Made by a program: the position numbers and the translations under genes | The notes under the pieces: model-generated | Database searches by the model: none | What the model saw: the letters and a program-made list of their open reading frames with translations, nothing else | What the model was told of the DNA's origin: nothing | NCBI GenBank assembly: GCA_002343845.1 | Contig: DDSQ01000073.1 | Span: 32,636-75,086, forward strand | Length of the DNA stretch: 42,451 nucleotides | Direction of reading: 5' to 3' | Source of the DNA: Planctomycetes bacterium UBA2386 | GTDB taxonomy: Bacteria; Planctomycetota; UBA1135; UBA2386 | Shown: one piece after another, positions 32,718 through 42,451 of the stretch | How positions within the stretch are numbered: the first letter of the stretch is position 1 | Layout: each line of letters begins with the position of its first letter

Positions 32718-33959
32718 CTACTTCGGGGCGGGAACCAGCCGCCAGACGCGCCCCTTCTTCCCGTCGAACCCGGTCAGCAGCAGTTCGCCGTCCGGCTCCT
32801 CGGCGAAACTGGACACCTGCTGCGGCGCGCGGGCGAGCGTGACCACGGCGTGCTTGCCGCCCTCGCGGTCCTCGCGGCACGCCCACATCTTCAGCGTCAT
32901 GAAGTCGCCGTAGACGAACCAGCCCTGCAGGCCGGGCAGAGCCTTGCCGCGATAGACGTGGCCGCCGGTGATCGACAGCCCCTCGCCATGGTCGTACTCG
33001 GCGACCGGCGCGATCGCGCCGGCCGGCACGGCGCGACCCTTGCGCAGCGTGAACACCTCGGTGCCTTCGAGCGGGTTCCAGCCGTAGTTGCCGCCCTTCA
33101 CCAGGCGGTCGACTTCTTCGAGCCGGTTCTGACCGACGTCGCCGCACCACAGATCCCCGGTCGCGCGATCGAACGCGATGCGCCACGGATTGCGCAGCCC
33201 GTAGCACCAGATCTCGGCGCGTGCCTTGTCCGTGCCGACGAACGGGTTGTCCGCCGGGATCGCGTAGCGCTTCTCGCTCGTGGCGCCACGCACATCGATG
33301 CGCAGCACCTTGCCGAGCAGCGTCGCCAGCGATTGGCCGGCGCCGAACGGATCGTTCGCAGCGCCGCCATCGCCGAGCGCCACGTAGAGCATGCCGTCCG
33401 GACCGAACACGATGGTGCCGCCGTTGTGGTTGCCGAACGGTTGGAACACCTCGAGCAGCCGCAGTTCGCTCGCTGCATCGACGACGCGGCCGCCATCGCC
33501 GGCCACCGTCGCGAACCGCGACACCACCGACTGGCGGTTGCTGCGATGGGTCTTGCCGTTCGGCATCTCCGCCTCGCGCACTTCGATGCGCTCCGACCAG
33601 CAGACGTAGACCAGGCCGTTCTCGGCGTAGGCCGGATCGAAGGCGAAACCGAGCAGGCCCTCCTCCCAGTTGTCGAGGAACACCGCCTTGCCGAGATCGA
33701 GGAACGTGCGCCGCCCTGCGTTCGTTCCGTCGCGAGTCACGACGAACACCTGCCCCGGCTGCGTGACGACGTAGGCGTGCTGCGGATCACTGGCGTCGAA
33801 CGCGACGAACAGCGGGCGATCGAACCCACCCTGCGCCGGGAACGCGTCCACGTAGGCGATCGCCGGACCGGTGGGCAGACCGGGCTCTTCCTCGTCTTGC
33901 GCACGCACGGCATTCGCGAGGATCGACACGAGCAGGAACGGCACGACGCGGCGATGCAT
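32718..33959 (-). CDS. Secreted PQQ-dependent sugar dehydrogenase (soluble GDH-like)
   Basis: A 413-residue exported six-bladed propeller. The signal peptide is MHRRVVPFLLVSILANAVRAQ; I prefer this ATG (33959) over the one two codons upstream because a TAAGCA hexamer ends right before the latter and three other secreted proteins here also begin Met-His-Arg. Family signatures: GGFDRPLFVAFDASDPQHAY, NWEEGLLGFAFDP, FGNHNGGTIVFGPDG, CYGLRNPWRIAFDRATGDLW, GDVGQNRLEEVDRL, GGNYGWNPLEG and GHVYRGKALPGLQGWFVYGD. This layout is that of soluble glucose/sorbosone dehydrogenases, which oxidise sugars with PQQ. The real substrate in this organism is unknown. Confidence 0.92.
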   Translation of the reverse strand: MHRRVVPFLLVSILANAVRAQDEEEPGLPTGPAIAYVDAFPAQGGFDRPLFVAFDASDPQHAYVVTQPGQVFVVTRDGTNAGRRTFLDLGKAVFLDNWEEGLLGFAFDPAYAENGLVYVCWSERIEVREAEMPNGKTHRSNRQSVVSRFATVAGDGGRVVDAASELRLLEVFQPFGNHNGGTIVFGPDGMLYVALGDGGAANDPFGAGQSLATLLGKVLRIDVRGATSEKRYAIPADNPFVGTDKARAEIWCYGLRNPWRIAFDRATGDLWCGDVGQNRLEEVDRLVKGGNYGWNPLEGTEVFTLRKGRAVPAGAIAPVAEYDHGEGLSITGGHVYRGKALPGLQGWFVYGDFMTLKMWACREDREGGKHAVVTLARAPQQVSSFAEEPDGELLLTGFDGKKGRVWRLVPAPK

Positions 33960-34102
33960 GCGCATTGCTTACGCGACCGGCGCCGGCACCGCACGCGCCT
34001 TCGCTGCGCGCCGGCGACCCGACCCGGGCTTGTCCCGATCCGATGCGGGCTGTTGGTGCCGAGGATCGTGAACGGCGTTCGCGACTCCGCGGCACCAGAT
34101 GC
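33960..34102. promoter_or_regulatory. Upstream region of the PQQ dehydrogenase-like gene
   Basis: A 143-bp gap between two minus-strand genes. On the minus strand TAAGCA directly precedes an ATG at 33965; transcription about 7 nt downstream would begin at the second ATG, 33959, giving a leaderless message. No other clear signal is seen. Confidence 0.3.
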
Positions 34103-36838
34103 TCAGTGCGCCCAGATCCGGATCACGTGGGCACGCTGGAGGCTCTCCTCGGACCGCCCGTCGAAGCCGTAGACGTTGAGGGCCATGCCGCCGACCGGCT
34201 TGAGCCACAGCAGGTTGTTCGCCTGGTCCTGCCAGATCACGACCCCGGTGGGGTCGTTGCGCACGTCGGCGAGCGACGTGCCGGTGTTCGCGAACATCCG
34301 GGTCTTGTTCTGGGCGATCTTCTGCGCCTGGGACAGCGAGTCGTAGCCGGCGTCGTAGCGGCCGGCGGCCCGCACCGACCCTGGCCACGGCAGGCCGAGC
34401 ACCAGCGAATCGTCGGCCCGGAAGGCGTTGTGCATCGTGACGCGCAGCGCCGTCTGCGGCATCTGGCCGCCGGGGAACGACAGGCGATACGTGCCACCGC
34501 GCGCCACCGAGAACGACCGCATGCCCGGGAAGAACAGCGCCTGCGCCGGGTTGCCGACGGTGTGCTCGTCGACCACGCCGAGATTGCCGTCGAGGCGCTG
34601 CAGCCGCAGGGCGATCAAGCTCGGGCCCATCCACGCCTGCGTCAGCTGGTTGTCGAGCACGACGTCCTGCAGGCCGTAGAACCGGTGCGGCGTCGACCAG
34701 GTGCCGCTGCCGCTCGGCGCCACCGCGACGAGACTCGCGAGGCCGTGCACGTAGAACGGGCGGTCCGGGATCAGGTAGTTGCCCGCCGGTCCCCAATAGC
34801 CGTGCGGATCGTGGATCGCGCCGGGCAGGGTCCAGTAGCGCTGCTTGCCCGCGAAGGCAGTCGTCAGCGGGAAGCCGTCGAAGTACGGCGGCGGCGTCAG
34901 GTAGCCGGCGTGCGAGTTCGTCAGCAGCCAGCCGGAGTTGCGGAAGCCGCCGAGTCCGATCGACTTGGGGTACAGGTCCGACGAGTCGAACACGCCACCG
35001 CCGAACACGAACTGCGAGTTCGCGGTGATCGTCGGCGGCTGGAACGGATAGTCGAGCGCGACGAGGTCCTCGACGTCGAGCTGGTAGTGGTAGCTCGACA
35101 AGCCGATGCGCCGTGGATCCATGAACGGCGTCGCGGAGTTGAGGCTGCGACACACCAGCAACGTGCCTCGCATCACCGAGGTCATCGCCGAACCCGTGAA
35201 GTCGCGCGTGTTGTTGTCGGCGGCGACCCAGTCGAGGTAGGTGCCGCGGCCGACGCGGTTCTGGTAGCCGCCCTCCTTGTTCTTCCACACCACCCCGCGC
35301 GACAACGTGAACGGCGTCGCCGGCTGGTAGCGGATCGACGCGAAGTTGCCAGCCTCGTCGGTGACGACGAAGTCGGTCATCATCCCTTGCCGGCGGTTGC
35401 CGTGGCCGACGTTGTCCTCCTGCAGCCGGATCGTCAGCGACGACGGCTGGATCGGCACGTTGCGCGAGGCGCCGCGGCACGCCGCGGCGAAGCTGTTCCA
35501 AAGACCACGCCCGTCGCAGTCGCTGCCGCGGTTGCCGACCACCACGTTGTCGGGGTTGGTGATCCAGAAGCCCGACGCATCGGCGTCGTGCACCTTGATG
35601 CGTGCACCGATGCCAGGGTCGCGCACCTTCATCGCCACGCAATCCCGCAGCGTGTTGCGTTGCTCGCTGCCGTCCTCGAGGAAGAACGCGTGGCCCTTGA
35701 TGTCGACCGCCGTGACCCGTTCGACGAGCACGCCGCAGGTACCGTGGATCGTCACGCCGCGATTGCTGCTGCCGACGATCGTGCACTCCCGCAGGTAGTG
35801 CCGGCGTGCACTGACGTCGCCGACGAACGCCCCGCCGCCCTGGCCCTGCGCATTCGCAGGCGTCCACGACAACATGTGCCAGTGGAACGGATAGCGGCCC
35901 ATCGCCCGGCGCTGGCCACAGCGGCGGAACTCGACGCCGCTGACCTGGGCCGCGCTGGCGTACCCCATCACCATCACGTGCGCGCCGAAGCCGTGTGTGT
36001 TCCAGTCGGCGTCGTCGGCGCCCTGCACGACGATCGAGCGCGTCAACAACGCCACCTCGGCGCGTTGGTCGAGCACGCGCGCCGTGCTGGCGCGCGGCGT
36101 CCAGAACGGCGCCGGCGCCAGCCCGATCGACTGGCCCGCGATCGTCGCGCTGCGTGGGTACTGCAAGCGGCCCCATCGGGCCGTCGGCAGCGGCTGCATG
36201 GTGGCCAAGGTCGTGCCGTTGGCGTCCGCGGCGAGGGTCAGGATCGCGGTCTCCCCGACGCCATGGAAGTCGGTGGTCGACACCGCGATGCGATCGCCGG
36301 CGCGCCAGGCGACCGGGTCGGCGAGGTGGAGCGTGCGCACACCGGCTGCGGCGTGATCACCAAGCCAGGTGCGCGTTCGCGAAGGGACCGCGCCGCACAG
36401 GCGCAACGTGCCGCCGCCGACGACGTGGATCGCGCGCGAGCGCCCGTCGTTGTCCAGACCGCCGTCCTCGGTGCGCGGCGTGTGCGCGCCGCGCGAACCG
36501 GTCAAGGTGATGACGGCGCGCCCCGGGAACGGTCGCGCCTCGGTCCCGATCTCCAGCACCCCGGTGCCGAGCACGTCGATCGTGTTCGCCGTGATCGCGA
36601 CGTTCGCGTCGATCGCCGTGTGGGCGCGGAGCGTGCCTTCGATTCGCAGCTGGTCGAGCGCGGCCGTCGCCGTGTCGAGCACGACCGTATGCCCTGGCGG
36701 AATGTGCACGCGGCTGCCAGGACCGGGCACCCGGCCGTGCGGCCAGGTGGCGGGATCCGACCAACGCTGCGTAACGGGAGACTGGGAGGGCAGGCTGACC
36801 AGGCCGGTCAGCACGATGCCCGCGAGCCATCGGTGCAT
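34103..36838 (-). CDS. Secreted G8-domain parallel beta-helix protein (CEMIP/TMEM2-like)
   Basis: A 911-residue exported protein. Signal peptide MHRWLAGIVLTGLVSLPSQS; 34 upstream codons are excluded. Residues about 22-120 are a G8 domain (RWSDPATWPHGRVPGPGSRV, IPPGHTVVLDTATAALDQLR), known from animal CEMIP, TMEM2 and PKHD1L1. The remaining 750 residues are right-handed beta-helix repeats with Asn/Gly turns (ECTIVGSSNRGVTIHGTCG, RDCVAMKVRDPGIGARI). A RYPFHWHMLSW motif near residue 315 matches the conserved YPxHWH/F-H of CEMIP-type proteins, which depolymerise hyaluronan. In a bacterium the substrate is more likely an acidic algal or self-made polysaccharide. Divergent from the ABC ATPase gene. 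Confidence 0.85.
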   Translation of the reverse strand: MHRWLAGIVLTGLVSLPSQSPVTQRWSDPATWPHGRVPGPGSRVHIPPGHTVVLDTATAALDQLRIEGTLRAHTAIDANVAITANTIDVLGTGVLEIGTEARPFPGRAVITLTGSRGAHTPRTEDGGLDNDGRSRAIHVVGGGTLRLCGAVPSRTRTWLGDHAAAGVRTLHLADPVAWRAGDRIAVSTTDFHGVGETAILTLAADANGTTLATMQPLPTARWGRLQYPRSATIAGQSIGLAPAPFWTPRASTARVLDQRAEVALLTRSIVVQGADDADWNTHGFGAHVMVMGYASAAQVSGVEFRRCGQRRAMGRYPFHWHMLSWTPANAQGQGGGAFVGDVSARRHYLRECTIVGSSNRGVTIHGTCGVLVERVTAVDIKGHAFFLEDGSEQRNTLRDCVAMKVRDPGIGARIKVHDADASGFWITNPDNVVVGNRGSDCDGRGLWNSFAAACRGASRNVPIQPSSLTIRLQEDNVGHGNRRQGMMTDFVVTDEAGNFASIRYQPATPFTLSRGVVWKNKEGGYQNRVGRGTYLDWVAADNNTRDFTGSAMTSVMRGTLLVCRSLNSATPFMDPRRIGLSSYHYQLDVEDLVALDYPFQPPTITANSQFVFGGGVFDSSDLYPKSIGLGGFRNSGWLLTNSHAGYLTPPPYFDGFPLTTAFAGKQRYWTLPGAIHDPHGYWGPAGNYLIPDRPFYVHGLASLVAVAPSGSGTWSTPHRFYGLQDVVLDNQLTQAWMGPSLIALRLQRLDGNLGVVDEHTVGNPAQALFFPGMRSFSVARGGTYRLSFPGGQMPQTALRVTMHNAFRADDSLVLGLPWPGSVRAAGRYDAGYDSLSQAQKIAQNKTRMFANTGTSLADVRNDPTGVVIWQDQANNLLWLKPVGGMALNVYGFDGRSEESLQRAHVIRIWAH

Positions 36839-37072
36839 GGGTGTCGTCTCGAGGTGCGGTTCCACGCGCCAAGCGGCGCGGGAACGTGGCTCGCGGGGGG
36901 CGACCGCGAGGATCGCGTCCATACGCGAAGCACTCGTCACGACGGACCACGATTTTCGCGCGAATCTCCCGGTGGCAGCGCCGATACGGCGCGCCGTCGC
37001 GGTGGGCTACGTGCGAGCGTGAGGTAGCGAACCTCGCTGGCCGCCCGGGAACGCAGCCGCCAAGATGCCCGG
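36839..37072. promoter_or_regulatory. Divergent intergenic region
   Basis: A 234-bp gap between the G8 protein gene (minus) and the ABC ATPase gene (plus). It contains a hairpin GTGAGGT-AGCGA-ACCTCGC at 37019-37037 (7 pairs, one G-T) about 35 bp before the ATPase start, possibly an operator or leader structure. A TATGGA hexamer on the minus strand at 36923-36918 is the only -10-like candidate for the G8 gene. No small gene is evident. Confidence 0.3.
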
Positions 37073-37834
37073 ATGCTCTCGATCACCGGTCTGCGCAAGG
37101 CCTACGGTGCGTTCGTCGCGCTGCACGGCCTCGACCTCGCGATCGCACCCGGCGAAGTGCTGGCGCTGCTCGGGCCCAACGGGGCCGGCAAGTCGACGAC
37201 GGTGAAGTGCCTCGTCGGCCTGCTCCGCCCCGATGCGGGCAGCATCCGGATCGCCGGCATCGACGCGCTCGCCGACCCGGCCCCGGCGCGAGCCGCCGTT
37301 GGCTACCTGCCCGAGGTGGCGCGGCTGCACGAGGTACTGACCCCGTGGGAGTTCCTGCTGCTGAAGGGGCGGCTGTTCGACCTCGACGACGGCACGATCC
37401 GCACCCGCGGCGAACGCATGCTCGGTGGCTTCGACCTGCTCGACCGCGCCGACGAGCCGATGGTCGGCTTCAGCAAGGGCATGCTGCAGAAGGTCTCGAT
37501 CGCCGGGGCGCTGCTCACCGACCCGAAGCTGCTCGTGTTCGACGAGCCACTGTCGGGGCTCGACGTCACGACGACGCTGGTGGTGAAGGAACTGATGCGC
37601 GAGTTCGCGGCCAAGGGCGGTGCGGTGCTGCATTGCAGCCACCTGCTCGACGTCGTCGAGTCGACGGCGCATCGCATCGCGGTGCTCGACCAGGGTCGGC
37701 TGCTCGCGTGCGGCACAGCCGCCGAGTTGCGCCGACAAGCCGGTGCTGGCGCCGACGCCCGCCTCGACGCGGTGTTCCGTTCGCTGGTGCGCGCGAGCGA
37801 TCCGCGGGCGGCGGCCCGCGCGATCCTCGGGTAG
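37073..37834 (+). CDS. ABC transporter ATP-binding protein
   Basis: A 253-residue nucleotide-binding subunit. Walker A is LLGPNGAGKSTTVK near residue 35, the Q-loop lies near GYLPEV, the signature is GFSKGMLQKVSIAGALL (SKGM replacing SGGQ, as in the CcmA/NatA-like branch), Walker B is LLVFDEPLSGLD, and the H-loop is LHCSHLL. It resembles exporters of the ABC-2 type. No permease gene lies on either side, so its membrane partner must be elsewhere. The next gene starts 174 bp on with its own promoter. Confidence 0.92.
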   Translation: MLSITGLRKAYGAFVALHGLDLAIAPGEVLALLGPNGAGKSTTVKCLVGLLRPDAGSIRIAGIDALADPAPARAAVGYLPEVARLHEVLTPWEFLLLKGRLFDLDDGTIRTRGERMLGGFDLLDRADEPMVGFSKGMLQKVSIAGALLTDPKLLVFDEPLSGLDVTTTLVVKELMREFAAKGGAVLHCSHLLDVVESTAHRIAVLDQGRLLACGTAAELRRQAGAGADARLDAVFRSLVRASDPRAAARAILG

Positions 37835-37870
37835 CGAGGGCGACGTCGAGGGCGCGGCCGATCATGGCGC

Positions 37871-37899
37871 TTGCCGCTCGCGGCGCAGCTGCCTAGGGT
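37871..37899 (+). promoter_or_regulatory. Putative promoter of the trehalose operon
   Basis: TTGCCG (37871-37876) and TAGGGT (37894-37899) are separated by exactly 17 bp, the best-formed promoter seen in the window. The leader to the ATG at 38009 would be about 100 nt; AGGAG at 37992-37996 lies 12 nt before that ATG. Confidence 0.55.
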
Positions 37900-38008
37900 G
37901 CGCAGCACGCAAGGGTGCCGATCCGCCGGATCGCGCAGGCAAGCACTGGTCGGGCCGCCAGGGCATGGATCCGCGGCGGCACCGGCCGCCCAGGAGCGAA
38001 CCGATCCG

Positions 38009-39801
38009 ATGCAACCGCCCCCACGACTCGACCACGGCGTGATCGGCAACGGCCGCGTGCTCGCGCTGATCGCGCCGAGCAGCGCGGTCGAATGGCTCTG
38101 CCTGCCGCAGTGGGACTCGCCCTCGGTCTTCGGATCGCTGCTCGACGCGAACCTCGGCGGCACGTGGAGCGTGCAGCCTCCGGACGCAGCGATCGCTGGA
38201 GCACTGCGCTACTCGCCGAACACGAACGTCCTGGAGAACCGGTTCGAACACGGCGGCGCTGCCTGGGAGATCGTCGACTTCGCACCGCGCATTCCTGCAG
38301 GCCTGGACGTGCGCGCGCCGTACGAACTCGTCCGCCTGATCCGACCGCTGCAAGGCGAGCCACGGCTCTGCATCCGTTTCGACCCGCGCCCGGACTACGG
38401 TCGCGACGCCGTGCGCCTGATCCCGAGCGAACAGGGCATCGACGTCGAGAGCCCGTCGTTGCGGCTGCGGCTGGCGACCAACGTTCCTGCCCCGTTCATC
38501 CTGTCCGGCCAGCCGTTCGTGCTGCGCGAACCGGTCTACATGGTGCTCGGGCTCGGCAACAGCCCGCAGCACACCAACCTCGCGGCCGTGCTGCGCAGTC
38601 TGCACCTGACCGTCGAGGGCTGGCGCGCATGGGCACGCTCGTGCGCGCTGCCGCCGTTCCGCCAGCAGGAAGTGCTGCGCTCGGCCCTGTGCCTCAAGCT
38701 GCACGCCCACCACGACACCGGCGCGATCATCGCCGCGACGACGACGAGCATCCCCGAGGCGATGGGCACGCAGCGCACGTGGGACTACCGCTACTGCTGG
38801 CTGCGCGACGCCGCGTTCGTGGTCGAGGCGCTGCGACGGCTGAGCCACCTGACCGAAGGCGAAGCGTTCCTGCGTTTCTTGCACACTGTCGCCGAGTCGG
38901 GCCCGCTACAGCCCGTCTACGGCCTCGACGGTCGCCGCGACCTCGAGGAGCGCATGCTGCCGCACCTCGCGGGCTTCGGCGGCAACGGCCACGTGCGCAT
39001 CGGCAACGCCGCCTACAGCCAGCGCCAGAACGACCTGATGGGCGAACTGATGCTCAGCCTCGAGTCGTTGCTCGCCGACCCGCGGCTGGTCCACGACCGG
39101 CCGGAACGCCTGCTGCCGCTGGTCGAGCGGTTCGTGCGCGAGGCGATCGCCGCCGCACCGACGCCGGACACCGGCATCTGGGAGTACCGTACGATCCTGA
39201 AGCAGCACACGTTCTCGCGCGCGATGTGCTGGGCCGCGATCGAGCGGGGCGCGCGGCTGGCGCGGCGTTGGCACCGGCCCGAACTCGCCGACGCGTGGAG
39301 CGTCATCGCCGTGCGGGAACGCGACGAAGTGCTGCGGCGCGGCTTCAACGACGAGCTGGGCTTCTTCACCCAGGGCCTCGACGGCACGAACCCGGACGCG
39401 GCCAACCTGCTGTTGCCGACGATCGGGCTGCTGGACGCGCGCGATCCTCGCTTCGCGCGCACGATCGCGGCCTACGAACGGCTGCTCGTCGATCGCGGCT
39501 TCATGCTGCGCTACCGCAACCTCGACGACTTCGGCGAAACCACGAGCGGCTTCACGATCTGCAGCTTCTGGTGGGCCGAAGCGCTCGCGTTGTCCGGCCG
39601 GCTCGACGACGCGATCGCGATCTTCGACCGCATGTGCGGGCACGCCAACCCGCTGGGCCTGTTCTCGGAGGACGTCGACCCCACCAGCGGCGCGCTGCTC
39701 GGCAACTTCCCGCAGGCCTACACGCACGTCGGCCTCATCAACGCCGCGGCGACGATCGGCGAACTGCTGGCCGCGCGCGACGGCGTGGTGAGGGCCTGGG
39801 C

Positions 39802-39805
<4 letters not shown>
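38009..39805 (+). CDS. GH15 family glycoside hydrolase (glucoamylase/trehalase-like)
   Basis: A 598-residue cytoplasmic enzyme with no signal peptide. Residues 1-220 are the N-terminal beta-sandwich (DHGVIGNGRVLALIAPSSAV, EWLCLPQWDSPSVFGSLLD). The (alpha/alpha)6 barrel follows, with GTQRTWDYRYCWLRDAAFVV, GIWEYRTILKQHTFSRAMCW holding the catalytic acid near residue 391, and GLFSEDVDPTSGALLGNFPQ holding the general base near residue 552. The family includes glucoamylase, glucodextranase and bacterial trehalase. Its stop overlaps the next start (ATGA, 4 bp), so it is co-translated with the trehalose synthase fusion; trehalase or a glucan-trimming role is therefore the likelier activity. Confidence 0.9.
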
Positions 39806-42018
<2,213 letters not shown>

Positions 42019-42070
42019 GCGCGTCCGGCGCGGCAGTGGCTGGGATCCGCCGCGCTCGAGGGACAGACGA

Positions 42071-42451
42071 TCAGCCGTTCGCGTCGACGGCGTGGCGCGA
42101 TCGCTGACGACCGCCGCCGCCACCCTCGCGACCCCGGCCGCGCGAACGTCCACCACCACCACCACGCCCGCGACCGCCGTGCCCACCGCCGCCCTCGCGG
42201 CGCTTGGGCATGCCGTAGCCGCGGCCGGCAGCAGGCACGCTCCTCACTTCCTTGCCCTGCAGGTGCCCCTGCACGACCGCGAACAGGCGCTTCTCCATCG
42301 GCGCGACCAGCGACAGCGCGCGCCCGGATTTGCCGGCGCGGCCGGTGCGGCCCGAACGGTGGATGTAGTCCTCGAGGGCGAGCGGGAAGTCGTAGTTCAC
42401 GACCAGCTCGATGTCGTCGACGTCGATGCCGCGCGCCGCGACGTCGGTCGC
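42071..42451 (-). CDS. DEAD-box RNA helicase, C-terminal part (cut by window edge)
   Basis: The frame is open to base 42451, so only the last 126 codons are visible. Present are helicase motif V ([20 protein letters not shown]) and motif VI ([15 protein letters not shown]), then the end of the RecA-2 domain and a 55-residue Gly/Arg-rich tail ([20 protein letters not shown]). Such tails bind RNA and appear in cold-adapted or ribosome-associated RhlE/DeaD-like helicases. Convergent with the trehalose fusion gene across a 52-bp gap. The exact member cannot be named without the N-terminus. Confidence 0.9.
   Translation of the reverse strand, partial: ATDVAARGIDVDDIELVVNYDFPLALEDYIHRSGRTGRAGKSGRALSLVAPMEKRLFAVVQGHLQGKEVRSVPAAGRGYGMPKRREGGGGHGGRGRGGGGGRSRGRGREGGGGGRQRSRHAVDANG

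Noticed and set aside
42029..42054. Possible terminator between the trehalose fusion and the helicase
   Set aside because: The stem is 6 bp with a 14-nt loop and no T-run, too weak to list as a feature in such GC-rich DNA.

Overview
The window is GC-rich bacterial chromosome, roughly two thirds or more G+C by eye, with tightly packed genes and a strong G/C third-position bias that leaves long spurious open frames opposite real genes. The gene content points to a Planctomycetota-like bacterium: a seven-repeat FG-GAP/UnbV secreted protein, an exosortase with a PEP-CTERM peptide, a G8/beta-helix secreted enzyme of the CEMIP type, several large secreted proteins, and PQQ-type sugar dehydrogenase. 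This assignment is an inference from families, not from a marker gene. No rRNA, tRNA, CRISPR array or mobile element was seen.

Positions 1-16000 are a surface-glycan synthesis region. It holds two GT2 and three GT4 glycosyltransferases, a TPR-sulfotransferase, and a 1717-residue protein joining an N-terminal SPASM-like/degenerate radical-SAM region, a GT2 domain, a long coiled coil with 63-bp tandem repeats and a C-terminal GT4 domain. A four-gene minus-strand operon (ugd, uxs, galE, GT4) supplies UDP-glucuronate, UDP-xylose and UDP-galactose. Together they suggest a sulfated heteropolysaccharide containing uronic acid, xylose and/or galactose.

Positions 16245-22841 hold a ferredoxin-NADP reductase-like flavoenzyme, an RlmL-type rRNA methyltransferase, a SPASM/radical-SAM/TPR protein and the FG-GAP/UnbV protein. 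Positions 22924-28569 hold two secreted proteins and the most unusual gene of the window: a thioredoxin-like protein whose frame is interrupted by one in-frame TGA directly after Cys-Thr and followed at once by strong hairpins. I annotate it as a candidate selenoprotein (Cys77-Thr78-Sec79). Its stop overlaps the start of an aldo/keto reductase.

Positions 28684-31994 hold an 87-residue PEP-CTERM peptide, its adjacent exosortase with an EpsI-like tail, and a GT-C glycosyltransferase. Positions 32014-36838 (minus) hold a TonB-like protein, a PQQ sugar dehydrogenase-type protein and the G8/beta-helix protein. Positions 37073-42018 hold an orphan ABC ATPase and a two-gene trehalose unit (GH15 and an OtsA-OtsB fusion). 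The right edge cuts a DEAD-box helicase.

Start codons are often preceded by a TAGNNT or TATCGT hexamer, in several cases 6-15 nt upstream, which suggests -10 elements with very short or no leaders. Four secreted proteins begin with Met-His-Arg, which I used to settle one start.
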